The notes under the pieces were generated by a model, which had not been told where the DNA came from, ran no database searches, and was given only the letters and a program-made list of their open reading frames with translations. Source: Manduca sexta (taxonomy: Eukaryota; Arthropoda; Insecta; Lepidoptera; Sphingidae). From it: 64,000 bases of DNA. Shown here piece by piece: positions 1-10,466 of this stretch (within the stretch, counting starts at the first letter, position 1; each line of letters starts with the position of its first letter). The stretch is from NCBI RefSeq assembly GCF_014839805.1, contig NC_051124.1:8866001-8930000 (forward strand), read 5' to 3'. The translations under genes and the position numbers were made by a program.

Positions 1-55
1 AAAACCTAAGCCCACTCAAGCGACGTTTAATATCTAAATACACGCTGCAACTGCA

Positions 56-555
56 NNNNNNNNNNNNNNNNNNNNNNNNNNNNNNNNNNNNNNNNNNNNN
101 NNNNNNNNNNNNNNNNNNNNNNNNNNNNNNNNNNNNNNNNNNNNNNNNNNNNNNNNNNNNNNNNNNNNNNNNNNNNNNNNNNNNNNNNNNNNNNNNNNNN
201 NNNNNNNNNNNNNNNNNNNNNNNNNNNNNNNNNNNNNNNNNNNNNNNNNNNNNNNNNNNNNNNNNNNNNNNNNNNNNNNNNNNNNNNNNNNNNNNNNNNN
301 NNNNNNNNNNNNNNNNNNNNNNNNNNNNNNNNNNNNNNNNNNNNNNNNNNNNNNNNNNNNNNNNNNNNNNNNNNNNNNNNNNNNNNNNNNNNNNNNNNNN
401 NNNNNNNNNNNNNNNNNNNNNNNNNNNNNNNNNNNNNNNNNNNNNNNNNNNNNNNNNNNNNNNNNNNNNNNNNNNNNNNNNNNNNNNNNNNNNNNNNNNN
501 NNNNNNNNNNNNNNNNNNNNNNNNNNNNNNNNNNNNNNNNNNNNNNNNNNNNNNN
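56..555. other. assembly gap (500 N)
   Basis: This is a run of exactly 500 undetermined bases. The round length, repeated in the second gap, indicates an arbitrary scaffold-join placeholder rather than a measured distance. Order and distance across it are therefore unreliable. Confidence 0.98.
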
Positions 556-665
556 TACGACGAAATACTTCTCAAAACGTGGAGATAACGTCAAAAGTTG
601 CAGACCACTCCAATTAGGTCAATTTGGAAACGAGTGAAGGCCTATGACCACCAGATGCTGTGGCT

Positions 666-870
666 GATGATTTTTTTTTATTACTTTGAATGACGAGACA
701 AGCTTGCCGTTCGCCTGATGGTAAGCGACACGACCGCCCATAAGCAGTAGAAACACCAGCCAATACTGAATTACAAAGTGTTGTTTGGTATTTCACTGCG
801 GTCGCCATCTTGGGATATGAGATGTTAAGTCTTATTATGTACAGTAGTTACATTGGCTTCAATGCTCTAT
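666..870 (+). repeat. dispersed repeat family D, copy 1 (truncated)
   Basis: A T-rich stretch is followed by a block that opens with TTTGAATGACGAGACAAGC and recurs at 9300-9646 (opposite strand), 46052-46290 and 46757-47055. Shared landmarks, in order, are GCTTGCCGTTCGCC, ACGACCGCCCATAA, a stretch around GAATTACAAAGT, CGCCATC and GAGATGTTAAGTCTTATTATGT. This copy stops near CAATGCTCTATG, so the last 100 bases or so of the longer copies are absent. No coding capacity or tRNA-like promoter is evident. Its class is unknown to me; a 3' fragment of a non-LTR element is one possibility. Confidence 0.7.
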
Positions 871-3800
871 GAAATGAAATGCTTGAAACAGGAAAATATA
901 TTGAATACCAAGGACTATGTTCTTACCTGTATTGATACAGTTTATTATTATATTTCTTAGTACTGGTTAAGAGCTTCGCGAAATAAAAACATTACGCATA
1001 TGCCGTAAAATAAAGTGCGTGCAATCTTCCGATTAGAATAAAAATTTAGCCAATGTATCGAGAATTTCTCACGATTGGAAAATGCCAAACACTTGAATTA
1101 CGGGAAACGGTTAATTCATTGGATACTGGAATAATTTTTTTTATAATGTAGATTAAAGTAGAAAATAGAAACATAAATATGCTTGTAAATGATTTTGCTA
1201 ATTAATCCTTAATGTATTATGAAAATTACATCAATAATATGCCTTCATAACATTAAGAGATTCTGATTTAATTTATTAAAGTTGACCGTAATAGTTACTT
1301 TCAAATTCCTTTAATTATGAAAAAACCGGCGTACGAAAGGAAAACTTATTCCATATTCAATATAATAACTTGTCCTCAAATGTTACACCATCGGCCATCG
1401 ATTATTCTAACCGCAAAAGATTACGTGTTTGTCCGGATTTCACAAACGAACTGTTTTGTAATTTGAACTTACTAAAGACACAAATAAGGTCTAGATTTGA
1501 AATGGATGGGACGTGAAAAATAAATTGGCAATGAGACAAAGAGATGCCTGTGAGTCATAGTGACCGAGCTGATACCTGCCTGATTCCTCTAAAATATTGG
1601 GCTCTACCCATTTCGCATTAGTCACAACCTAATTTGAATAAAAAAAAAATGTTACCAGTATGAAACAAGATAAATGTGTCGAAGAAGATGTGAAAAAGTA
1701 AATATTTAAAACATTAAGTCATTTAACATAACGTATAATTACTTACTCATTATAAATTAGAAACTATAATTTGCATAAAAATCTCTGTATTATTCAGTGC
1801 TCGCAAACATTTTTTAAATTAATTAAAAATCCGCAATTAAGGTCAAGACTGTAGAAAACGGAAAGCGAAATAAGCGTTCTATATAATAGACTAAAGAACA
1901 TCGCAGAATCAAAGCCACAAACATCGGAAAGGTATTCATTTGCGTCAAACTTGACAGTCTATTTAGTTTTGAAAGGGAAACTGAGTGAGTCATCCAATTG
2001 ACTCATTTGTAGAATTAGTAGGTATACTGGATTACTTCTTACAAGTTACATTATGAAATGTTAATTTGTGCCAACAAAGTACAATTCAGGTGCTTCTACA
2101 AGTTTTGACTGCAGTAATACATTCAAATTAATAGTTTAGAAAATTCATTTTCTATATCTAATCAAACACGTTTACCTTTATATACCTAACATTTGCCTTT
2201 GTGTATTTGCTATGAATACAAAGCTAACTCAGGTATACCAAAGCATCCTACGCATGGCTTTCGAGAAATTTCTGTGACATCGAACCCTCGGTGCCATCCC
2301 CTTCTAAAGTATTCGCTGCAGAGTGCACTCAAGTGGCGCAACTTAACAGAAAATTATTTTAAAACATTCGCTCAACACACCTTTATAAAGAAATAGATGA
2401 GTTGAGTGATTTAATGAGAACGACACTTGATAATGCTAAAATCATTGAGATAAAGGAATCGAATAGGATTAAACTACACAATAAAAAACTAAAATCACAA
2501 TGTTCTTCACAAACAACTTGCACTATAAAATTACTATATCACGATCGACAAGCCAACCCATAGGGATATGCAATATTAATTATCCGCCACACGAATGAAT
2601 TCGGGAAAAGGCCTGTTCAATTTCATTACGCGCAAAGCCGAGGGGAATAACACAGCTCCCATTACAGACACATTGTTAACAAACTCGTGTTAAGCCACTT
2701 GACAATTGTTCACCAGCCCTGTCTGAGCTTATTGATGTACTAAGTTTACACGTGACAATTCGCGTGCGTGTTTACACCATGGTTTGAGTTGTATGGAAGG
2801 AGTAAGTTGTAACATTTATTTGAGAATAATTAGTTAATCCTAATTAGGTAGTGTCAATCCGAAATCAAATTATTTTTCCTTAGCAAGAGACGATGAGATC
2901 AGTAAGTCTGGTTGTAATTTCAGTAAGCATTAAGCTCTAAAATATGAAACCTACATATAATTTTGAAGTACAACGTATTCTGGGCCTCGTCGCTCAACAC
3001 CAACATATGCCTCACAACGGCCAGCAACATGACCAATTTTTACGAACTTACAAACGGGTTCAGAAACCGCAAGAGCAGTTAATGCGAATCACTTCAAAAT
3101 TATTATTTTCTCCGTTAGCACAACAGAAGGATCGTGATTGGCAGTAGCTGCACTGATTAGTTCATTGACACTGAATAAATCGCTCCCATTCACGCATAAT
3201 GAAAGACTTGGTACAGTAAATTAATACATTTGCGTGCACTTGTCAACGGTTATTTTCTGTGATTAGTCGAGTACGAATGTCAGTCTTCATGCTGATATGG
3301 TTCTTGTTCATTGAACCAACGATATGGTATGAATGTGGTTTATCGTGTTGGATATTTAACGTATATGACCTGAATATATTAATTATCCTTGCGTATGTGA
3401 CTATTTTGGTCATGTTAATGAAATATTAAACCAAATGGAAATTGTCACTGTAATTAAAGAACGATTTGATGCTTTGAAAATTGAGGTCAAACATCGTACT
3501 GAGACTTATAATTCATAGTATGATTACAATCTACAAACTGGACAAATTCGAAATTTCAAATCGCCGTTAGACTTTTGTGTCCTCCGTATCAATAGTTTTT
3601 TCTTCAACAAAATATACTTTACGGTTCACTTGATTTTAGATAAAGAACATAGAATAATTCGATTAAAGGTAATGTCCAGAAGCGTTTTGGAGTTCTTAAT
3701 ATGCTGAGCTACTTTTGTAGGTCTGTACATGGCATTTGCAGACGATTTAACGCTCTTCACACACCTAAAACGCACATTAAACGCATCACAGTCGAGACTT

Positions 3801-3916
3801 ATATACTTTCTATACTATTTATAGACTGATATATCTGTGTATTTTTTCATACAAAATGTAGAAACAAAATGCATAAATTCCGCGTGTAATCGTCACGTAA
3901 GAAATACATGGTCAGC
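871..3916. other. AT-rich region without supported features
   Basis: I see no exon with good splice signals and no repeat shared with the rest of the window. The two longest open frames (67 codons each, at 2193-2396 and 2944-3147) have no recognisable motif and are treated as chance. Confidence 0.55.
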
Positions 3917-3927
3917 ATAGCCCTTTG

Positions 3928-4266
3928 CCCTTTTAGAAGCAGCGATAGCCTACTTGGGTATGGAACGGACTGCCAAGACGAATGTGCGCAGGTTCAAATC
4001 CCAAGGGCACACACCTCTGACTTTTCTAAAATCATGTGTGTATTCTTTGTGAACATATCGTTCGCTTTACCGGTGAAGGAAAACATCGCGAGGAAACCTG
4101 CACATCTGAGAAGTTCTCTATAAGGAATTTCGAAGGTGTGTGAAGTCTACCAATCCGCACTAGGCCAGCGTGGTGGACTAAGGCCTAATCCCTCTCAGTA
4201 GTAGAGGAGGCCCGTGCCCAACAGTGGGCAAGTATATAATACAGGGCTGATATTATTATTATTATT
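3928..4266 (+). mobile_element. tRNA-derived SINE family A, copy 1, intact with target-site duplication
   Basis: A 339-bp insertion is flanked by the exact 11-bp duplication ATAGCCCTTTG (3917-3927 and 4267-4277). The head is tRNA-like: GATAGCC...TTGGG resembles a box A region and GGTTCAAATCCC matches the box B consensus, so RNA polymerase III transcription is expected. The body runs through CACTAGGCCAGCGTGGTGG and CCTCTCAGTAGTAGAGGAGG. The 3' end is GGGCTGAT followed by (ATT)n, which suggests mobilisation by a LINE with a similar tail. The layout resembles abundant lepidopteran SINEs (the Metulj type of butterflies is my guess at the family). Copies 2 and 3 are at 8918-9254 and 10118-10454. 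Confidence 0.88.
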
Positions 4267-4277
4267 ATAGCCCTTTG

Positions 4278-5149
4278 AGCAGTCAAGACCTCATCTATAA
4301 CTGACGTATACGCGACTAGTGAGGCTATCATCAAGTCATTCATGAGTTCGGTATAATTCGTATCACGTCATGAATGTATTATGAACATGGGACCTTGCGT
4401 GGCCTTTCCAGTTACTTCTGTCCTATTTTTAGATGCTGTTCTGCATAGACCAACTGCATTGTAATTCAAACATTATAAATTCTATTGTATAGCCTTTTCT
4501 CATATTTTATGTGAAAGTTCCCCATCAAAAATAAATTACTGCATTTAATTTGACGATGACATTTACTAGAACTAAACTCTACTGATTTTTAAATTATTTG
4601 TAAATTAAAATGTTTGTCACCAGTAAACAATGCGAATAAATATTTAAACGTTGCCTACACGCAAATTAAGTTGCATCTGTGATCAGTCATGCAATGAAAT
4701 GTGGTCAGTGTAAAATATTGGCAGTTTAAATTTATAATCGAAATTGTTCCGCACACATGTTGCTATTGAATATCATTTAAAATCTTTACTTACAATTCTA
4801 TTATTTAAACTGATTAATATTTTCTATTTATTCATTAATATCAGTATATTTTGTATAATACCAAACATTTGTATATCAAATTAAGCTTTAAAATCAACGT
4901 CCTAAAGACAAATATGCCTTTCAAAATGTTTGTTCGTCAATTACGCAACGTCTTTCTGGTGAAACATTGTGCTTTTCATATTATATTCATTGTTACCAGT
5001 TTTAGGCGACAGAAAATCGGTCGCATCCGTAAATATTCCGTCGAAGAATTTACTTAAGTGTATAGTAACTATCGCAAATTTATTCGGTCATACTAGACTA
5101 AATAAACCAGTTTACTGACTGATGATAGCCTTGAGAAGTGGTTCAAATA
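4278..5149. other. AT-rich region without supported features
   Basis: Apart from the SINE duplication at its left edge, this stretch shows no repeat shared elsewhere in the window and no exon-like frame. The 68-codon open frame at 4851-5057 is Lys/Asn/Phe-rich, as expected from AT-rich noncoding DNA. Confidence 0.5.
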
Positions 5150-5179
5150 AAAACAAAACAGAGAATGGTAACGTGACAG

Positions 5180-5360
5180 TTTAACCCAATGGTGTAGTTG
5201 TGTAGCGTACGCAATACACGTGCCGTGTAGAGGTCTAGGATTCGATTCTTGAATGCGGATTCTTGGAGTTTGCAACAGCATATTCTAGGGTTGTCCAGAA
5301 TGCTTTAAAGAAGGCCATAGCAGTTTTGGTCCGTATGCCGGTGTAGGGTGTTCTTAGTGT
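5180..5360 (+). mobile_element. possible diverged tRNA-like SINE fragment
   Basis: CCAATGGTGTAGTTGTG resembles the start of the family B heads (GGCGTAGTTG). It is followed about 40 bp later by GGATTCGATTC, a box-B-like motif. The downstream part does not align with the better family B copies. This is inferred to be an old or different SINE; a chance tRNA-like match cannot be excluded. Confidence 0.35.
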
Positions 5361-5534
5361 TACCGACTCGGCCCAATAGTCACGTTGACGTTAGGTTATT
5401 AGACCGATAAAACCAACATAACCGTTCCACACATTCAACCAGCCGTAGTATCGATAACACGTTTTTCCCGCGATAAAAAAAGGTGTTAAGAGTTTTTTGC
5501 TCAGTGGTCTGAAATCATGTCCGGAAATTGGAAT

Positions 5535-5660
5535 ACGCCCTCCCCATGTTCATCATCATCATCATCATTTTAGTTCACTGCTGAAAATCGACCTCCTTCA
5601 ATACGCGTCATTTCAGCCGGTCTTCGGCTTGTCCTACTCTTATGCCAGCGACCTGGACGA
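5535..5660 (-). mobile_element. degenerate RTE-type LINE 3' tail
   Basis: On the minus strand a stretch with GGAGGTCGATTTTCAGCAG leads into (ATG)n. This parallels the better preserved RTE tails at 50553-50678 and 62014-62144, where the ORF ends just before a GAT-rich tail. Here the reading frame is not preserved and I could not fix a target-site duplication. The (CAT)n run on the plus strand at about 5547-5562 is its simple-repeat tail. Confidence 0.5.
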
Positions 5661-6080
5661 ACATTGTCACTATACTGGAGGGCGTTTGTAGTATCCACTC
5701 ATAATCTTGTTAAATGCAAAGGTTACTCCACATATTAGGATCTATCATAGCTGGCGAAATGTGTTTACAGTCCATGAAGAGCGAAAATGCATGATAGCCC
5801 GAGTTTTGTACTACTGTATTCTGACAGGTGCGAACATGGTAAATGCAATCTAAAAATAAATTCAGTTTCGTTGAAGCCCTTTCAGAGCGCTTCATTCATA
5901 TGCAACTTTTGTAGCGCTGCAATTTTAAATTATAACTTTTGCATGAAAAAGGGATTTGGGTCAAGATAAACTGAAACTTTCTGGATATGAATAGAGATGG
6001 GTGATAATTAACTATGAAAGGTTGTGTAACTGCAGTATTCAAACTCGGAATGTTAATATTTTTTATACGTCCATAATAAT

Positions 6081-6309
6081 GTTACCCCCACTGCACCTGA
6101 TGGTAAGTGGAGTGGGGTCTCATAGAATCTCGACTGACGAGAGACGATTTACCCGTCGACAGTTGACACAATTATGCCGGCCTGTTAGAATCGGATATAC
6201 ACAAGCTGATCCCGGAACGCGGCACAGTTTTCGGCCACTATGGCGGGTTTTAACACCTTGTGTACGGTGGTCGCTATCCGAGTGGATATAATATATATCC
6301 TACTACCAG
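6081..6309 (+). repeat. dispersed repeat family C, copy 1
   Basis: The sequence runs from CCCCCACTGCACCTGATGG to ATATATCCTACTACC. Landmarks shared with copies at 25596-25750, 32415-32600, 38430-38603, 57366-57607 and 61770-61978 are GTAAGTGGAGT, a block near CGACAGTTGACACAATTATG, GCCGGCCTGT, GCTGATCCCGGAACGC and GTGTACGGTGG. There is no box A/B pair, obvious inverted repeat or ORF. The family's class is not known to me. Confidence 0.75.
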
Positions 6310-7614
6310 GTATTACTACATTAGTTTTTAGTATTACTAATTAATAAGTTAATTATTAATTAATTAAGACAAAGCAAAACAAACTTCTTTTAATAATTAC
6401 ATGTATGTATGTACATCACTAAGCTTCTCCGCCTAAACAGAAAAATCACTCCGATATTTTAATAATGAGGTAGATTAATTAACCCTTAATCCCAAAAGAA
6501 TCTGTCTAATCAGTTTATAAGCAACATAAGCTATACAAAATAATGCCTACCGAAAATATCATTTCGCCAAAGGTCTACGTAACCAGTAAGATAAATCTAC
6601 GTCCTATTTAGAATTTATCTAGACGGTTTGCAGCCTATTTCCGAGGCGGACGGGATAAGCAAGTCTAATACGTACGATACATGTCGACTTACAGGCGCAT
6701 CTTGCACTGAAGATGCTTCGGGAAAATCGACTTCCCCGACGCAAGGCTTATGCCAATTCATGCTTTGTAAAATGAAAAATAAAATATCGACATATGAAGG
6801 CAGAGGGATAATACGATTTGCAGTCTGGATTTTTTATTTAGATTGTATAAGTTTTTCTGAAGCGTTTGGGTTTAGAATTTTTGTTGTTACGAAAACAGCT
6901 TAATTTATTTGTGACTAGTTACTATCAGCTACGTCACCCGCATGAATGTCTTTTTCGGAGTGAAATTGCTTCTGTGGACTTTCTTATCAACGTTAAATTT
7001 TATTGAAATCCATTGAGCGGCTTATCAGTTTATTAATAACATATTTCCAAATAATCATAAAAATCTATGCCAATTAAAATCATAGTAAAAGCCACTTAAT
7101 ATATCATATTTTTTTTTTTTAAAGTTTCAACTCCGAAGTCATAACTAATTTTCACAATACAAAATAAGTTCCCCGACTTCTGAGCTTGATGCAAACCTGT
7201 TACAGAAGTCAGTGTCTCCCAGTAACAATACACTGTGTGAGGAAAGAAAAAAATATGAAATTAATTACTTAATAAAATAAAATTAAAAAAGAACGTAAAA
7301 AAATAATACTAACAGTTCCGTTTCTTCGTAATCTAAGAGTTGTAGCCAATTCTATAACGATATGTTATTATCTATTAACTATAATTTCAATAATTAAAAT
7401 ATATAGTATACAATTCGTACATAGCATCGTTCATACAGTTCACCAAATGTGCCAATCTAGTTAATTAGCTCAACTCAATTTTCGACTATTCATTTTCGTT
7501 CCAATTACTCTACCTCAGCAACTAAGCTGAGGTTAATCATTAGGGTTTAAAGGATTCCCCATATCTTTTTGTACAGATGAAACGAGAATCGTAATTGAAT
7601 TTATTTAATCACTA
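6310..7614. other. AT-rich region without supported features
   Basis: Homopolymer A and T tracts are present, including a run of T near 7110. The 91-codon open frame at 6628-6903 shows no family motif and its codons look random. I see no other structure. Confidence 0.5.
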
Positions 7615-7800
7615 GCTTTATTCGCGGTTCCGCACGCGTGAAAAAATCCATGACAACTATTATCCTGACATAAAAAATCGCCTATAACTCAGGAATAACG
7701 TAGCTTCCTATAAATAAAAAAAATATATTAAAATCAGTTTAATAGTTCCTGAGACTAACAGCCTTCAAAAAACTCTTCAGCTTTATATAATAAACGCAAT
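7615..7800 (+). mobile_element. diverged LINE-like 3' tail
   Basis: The block begins ACTAGCTTTATTCGCGGTTC and ends AGTTCCTGAGACTAACAGCC...ACTCTTCAGCTTTATATAATA. The last part matches the tail of the repeat at 19222-19500 (AGTTCCTGAGATTAGCG...CTCTTCAGCTTTATATAATA). Similar blocks are frequent at the 3' ends of lepidopteran non-LTR elements; the class assignment is inference. Confidence 0.5.
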
Positions 7801-8403
7801 ATAATGAGAGTAAAAAAATCGACTTTCTTAAAAAAACTTCGTAGTTATATTGTTCGATTGTATTCACATCCTCAATTCTCATTTAAATATAATTTTAAAT
7901 TACAAATGTTCGAAGGTCTTACAATAATTGCGTCCCATCAGTTCTAATGGCGAAATTAGAAACCTACATACAGGCTATTGAATGGAAATTATCATTATTC
8001 ATATTCCCACACAAGCAAGAAACTATTGAGGACAATTCATAAACGCAAACTCGACATAGAAATAATTGTACATGAGAATTAGCGTCTTACATCTTCCGAT
8101 TTTGTATTTCCTCGGTAAAATTATTGAATTTGATTATGGATAGGAAAATTCTGATACGTCTACAATTCAGTATTGAAATAAATTGCTATTGTGTTAGGAA
8201 GATCGTGGTACTTCAACTGTTATGCATTCAAGCTTACCAAAAAACGTTCTTTTCCTATTTTTTTTTTAATAAGTTCACATATTTTTTTTAATTTATTCAC
8301 AAACAATTGTTACGAATAGTAATCTTAGATTGTGTGTTGCAGTTGGGGTAACGGAGGCGAGGTTTCGTTATTTGGTAGGTAGTTCGGCATACCAAAAATG
8401 TTA

Positions 8404-8625
8404 GCTGACGACAGCCTTGGAGGCGTAGTTGTTTTACGGTATGACTGAATGGCCGAGATCTGGGGTTCGATCCCCAGGTCGGGAAAAGTGATACTGTGTT
8501 GTGAGCTGTGTGAAGCCTGGAGTTTGTGCCCGATATGGTGACAGACTCGTCGCTATCACATCATGGGACAGAATAAACATTGGACACGGCGAAAAGTGCG
8601 TGCACTAATTGCCCCGCTATCTACA
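8404..8625 (+). mobile_element. tRNA-derived SINE family B, copy 1
   Basis: The head GGAGGCGTAGTTG is followed by a clear box B, GGGTTCGATCCCC just after position 8460, then GGTCGGGAAAAGTG. A body motif GTTTGTGCCCGATATGG and a late motif CACATCATGGGA are shared with copies at 20707-20935, 35520-35720 and 62336-62520. The tRNA-like head is not followed by acceptor-stem complementarity, so this is a SINE and not a functional tRNA. No target-site duplication was resolved. Confidence 0.75.
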
Positions 8626-8917
8626 ACTTTTATACCATTAATAACCAATCACAAACAATTTATAAGTAAACAATTTACTAGAATCTACAAAACTAATTAA
8701 CAGCGGAACGTTTTAGCATTAATGAATTTATTTTACATTTTCCTGTGTACCAATTAAACTAATAAACCGCTAGTTATGAATCGTTGTTTACGATCAGGAA
8801 CGATATTGCAGAGGACAATTATACACCAGGATTAAACACGCCTACGTGTCGCCGGGACACGCGTTCATTAACATTATTAACCTTCGAAGTGGATATTTAT
8901 CCTTAATAGATTAATAA

Positions 8918-9254
8918 ATAATAATAATATCAGCCCTGTGTTATATACTTGCCCACTGCAGAGGACGGGCCTCCTCTACTGTTGAGAGGGATTAGGCCTT
9001 AGCTATATATATACAGATACCACGCTGGCCTAGTGCGGATTGGTAGACTTCACACACCTTCGAAATTCCTATAGAGAACTACTCGAATGTGCAGGTTTCT
9101 TCACGATGTTTTTTTCACCGTTAAAGCGAACGATAAATTCACAAAGAATATACACATGATTTTTTAGAAAAGTCAGAGGTGTGTGCCCTTGGTATTTGAA
9201 CCTGCGGACATTCGTCTGGCAGTCCGTTCCACACCCAACTAGGCTATCGCCGCT
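8918..9254 (-). mobile_element. tRNA-derived SINE family A, copy 2
   Basis: Read on the minus strand, it has the same head, box-B region, body and (ATT)n tail as the copy at 3928-4266. An internal change replaces the usual sequence near 9001-9020 with a TATATATATACAG stretch. The flanks do not show a clean duplication, which points to an older insertion or one interrupted by the neighbouring family D repeat. Confidence 0.8.
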
Positions 9255-9299
9255 ATACAGCTTAGTATAAATGTATATTTTATACGCAACAAAAAGCAA

Positions 9300-9646
9300 T
9301 GTGGACGAAACAGTAAAAAGAGGTGGTCCACTGGTGGTTGGTCTCTCTTGTGGGAGTCTGCTTGGGTAGGTACCACCACGATGACTTTTTCTGCCGGTAT
9401 GCAACAGTGTGTGGACACTGTTGTGTTCCGGTTTGAAGAACATTATAGCCAGTGTAACTACTGGACATAATAAGACTTAACATCTCATGACTCAGGATGG
9501 CAAGCACAGTGGAATACAAAACAATACTTTGTAATTCAAGGTGTTGGATGATTTTTCTATTGTTTATGGGCGGTCGTACCGCTTAGCATCAGTCAAACAG
9601 CAAGATCGTCTCGTCATTCAAAGCAAAAAATATAAAAAAAAAAAAC
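9300..9646 (-). repeat. dispersed repeat family D, copy 2 (long form)
   Basis: On the minus strand it opens with TTTGAATGACGAGACG after a T-rich tract and carries all landmarks of the family. It continues through CAAACCGGAACACAAC and ends near CCACCAGTGG. The 124-codon open frame covering 9069-9443 is an artefact of this repeat fused to the adjacent SINE. Confidence 0.75.
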
Positions 9647-9723
9647 AAAATCTAAATTAATTGACATAGGAATCAATTTTTAAAATAGTAAACGACAGTT
9701 AATACAAGGTTTAAGTTAATTTT

Positions 9724-9775
9724 GCAGGTTTTAAAGCAAGCGATAATTCTCAAAGAATGCATAAATCATAATACA
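9724..9775 (-). repeat. short remnant of SINE family A
   Basis: AAGCGATAATTCTCAAAGAAT-type sequence matches the middle of the SINE copy at 10118-10454, but neither head nor tail is present. It may be a deletion remnant lying between two fuller copies. Confidence 0.4.
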
Positions 9776-10117
9776 AATCTCTACTCGCCTACAAAATAGT
9801 ATGAATAAGGAAGATGTCCACAAATAACTGAAACCGAACAGCGTTATTGAAAGCTAAATATTGCTATATCAGTATAATAGCATTATGTTGGTGTTAAATT
9901 ACACACACCATATGGTCCCGATGTGGCACGACAGTTGCGTTTGCGCAGGTGTCGACCGCAGCTGCCATTTGCTAATATCGGGAGCATTGTATTTGGGTGC
10001 TTAATTCCCTGACTTCCTTTGTCTCCATTAAATTAAAAAAGAAGTCTTCATTTCCCAATTCACCAATAAGAAGATTTTATTCATTTATACTTAATTCGAA
10101 AGTTATAAACTAAATTA

Positions 10118-10454
10118 ATAATAATAATATCAGCCCTGTATTATATATATATACTTGCCCACTGCTGAGCACGGGCCTCCCCTACTACTGAGAGGGATTA
10201 GGCCTTAGTCCACCACGCTGCCCTAGTGCGGATTGGTAGACTACACACACCCTCGAAATTCCTATAGAGAACTTCTCAGGTATGCAGCTTTCCTCACGAT
10301 CTTTTCCTTCATCATTAAAGCAAACGATAATTCTCAAAGAATACACGCATAATTTTTTTAGAAAAATCAGAGGTGTGTGCGCTTGGGATTTGAACCTGCG
10401 GACATTCGTCTCGGCAGTCCGTTCCACAACCAACTAGGCTATCGCTGCTTTTAT
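10118..10454 (-). mobile_element. tRNA-derived SINE family A, copy 3, with target-site duplication
   Basis: A 337-bp insertion is flanked by the 12-bp duplication TAAACTAAATTA (10106-10117 and 10455-10466). On the minus strand it has the head GATAGCCTAGTTGG, the box B GGTTCAAATCCC and the (ATT)n tail. It differs from copy 1 by scattered substitutions and a short TA expansion near 10142-10150. The intact duplication indicates it is one of the younger insertions in the window. Confidence 0.88.
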
Positions 10455-10466
10455 TAAACTAAATTA

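Noticed and set aside
27..594. Open frames of 182 and 186 codons
   Set aside because: They consist almost wholly of undetermined bases in the 500-N gap.
5547..5562. (CAT)n as a stand-alone microsatellite of interest
   Set aside because: It is the simple-repeat tail of a degenerate RTE copy.
8455..8485. Possible tRNA gene (GGGTTCGATCCCC)
   Set aside because: Only the box B region and part of a head are tRNA-like; no acceptor-stem pairing or anticodon arm, and the sequence recurs as a SINE.
9069..9443. 124-codon frame on the minus strand
   Set aside because: It runs through a SINE and the adjoining family D repeat; no gene.
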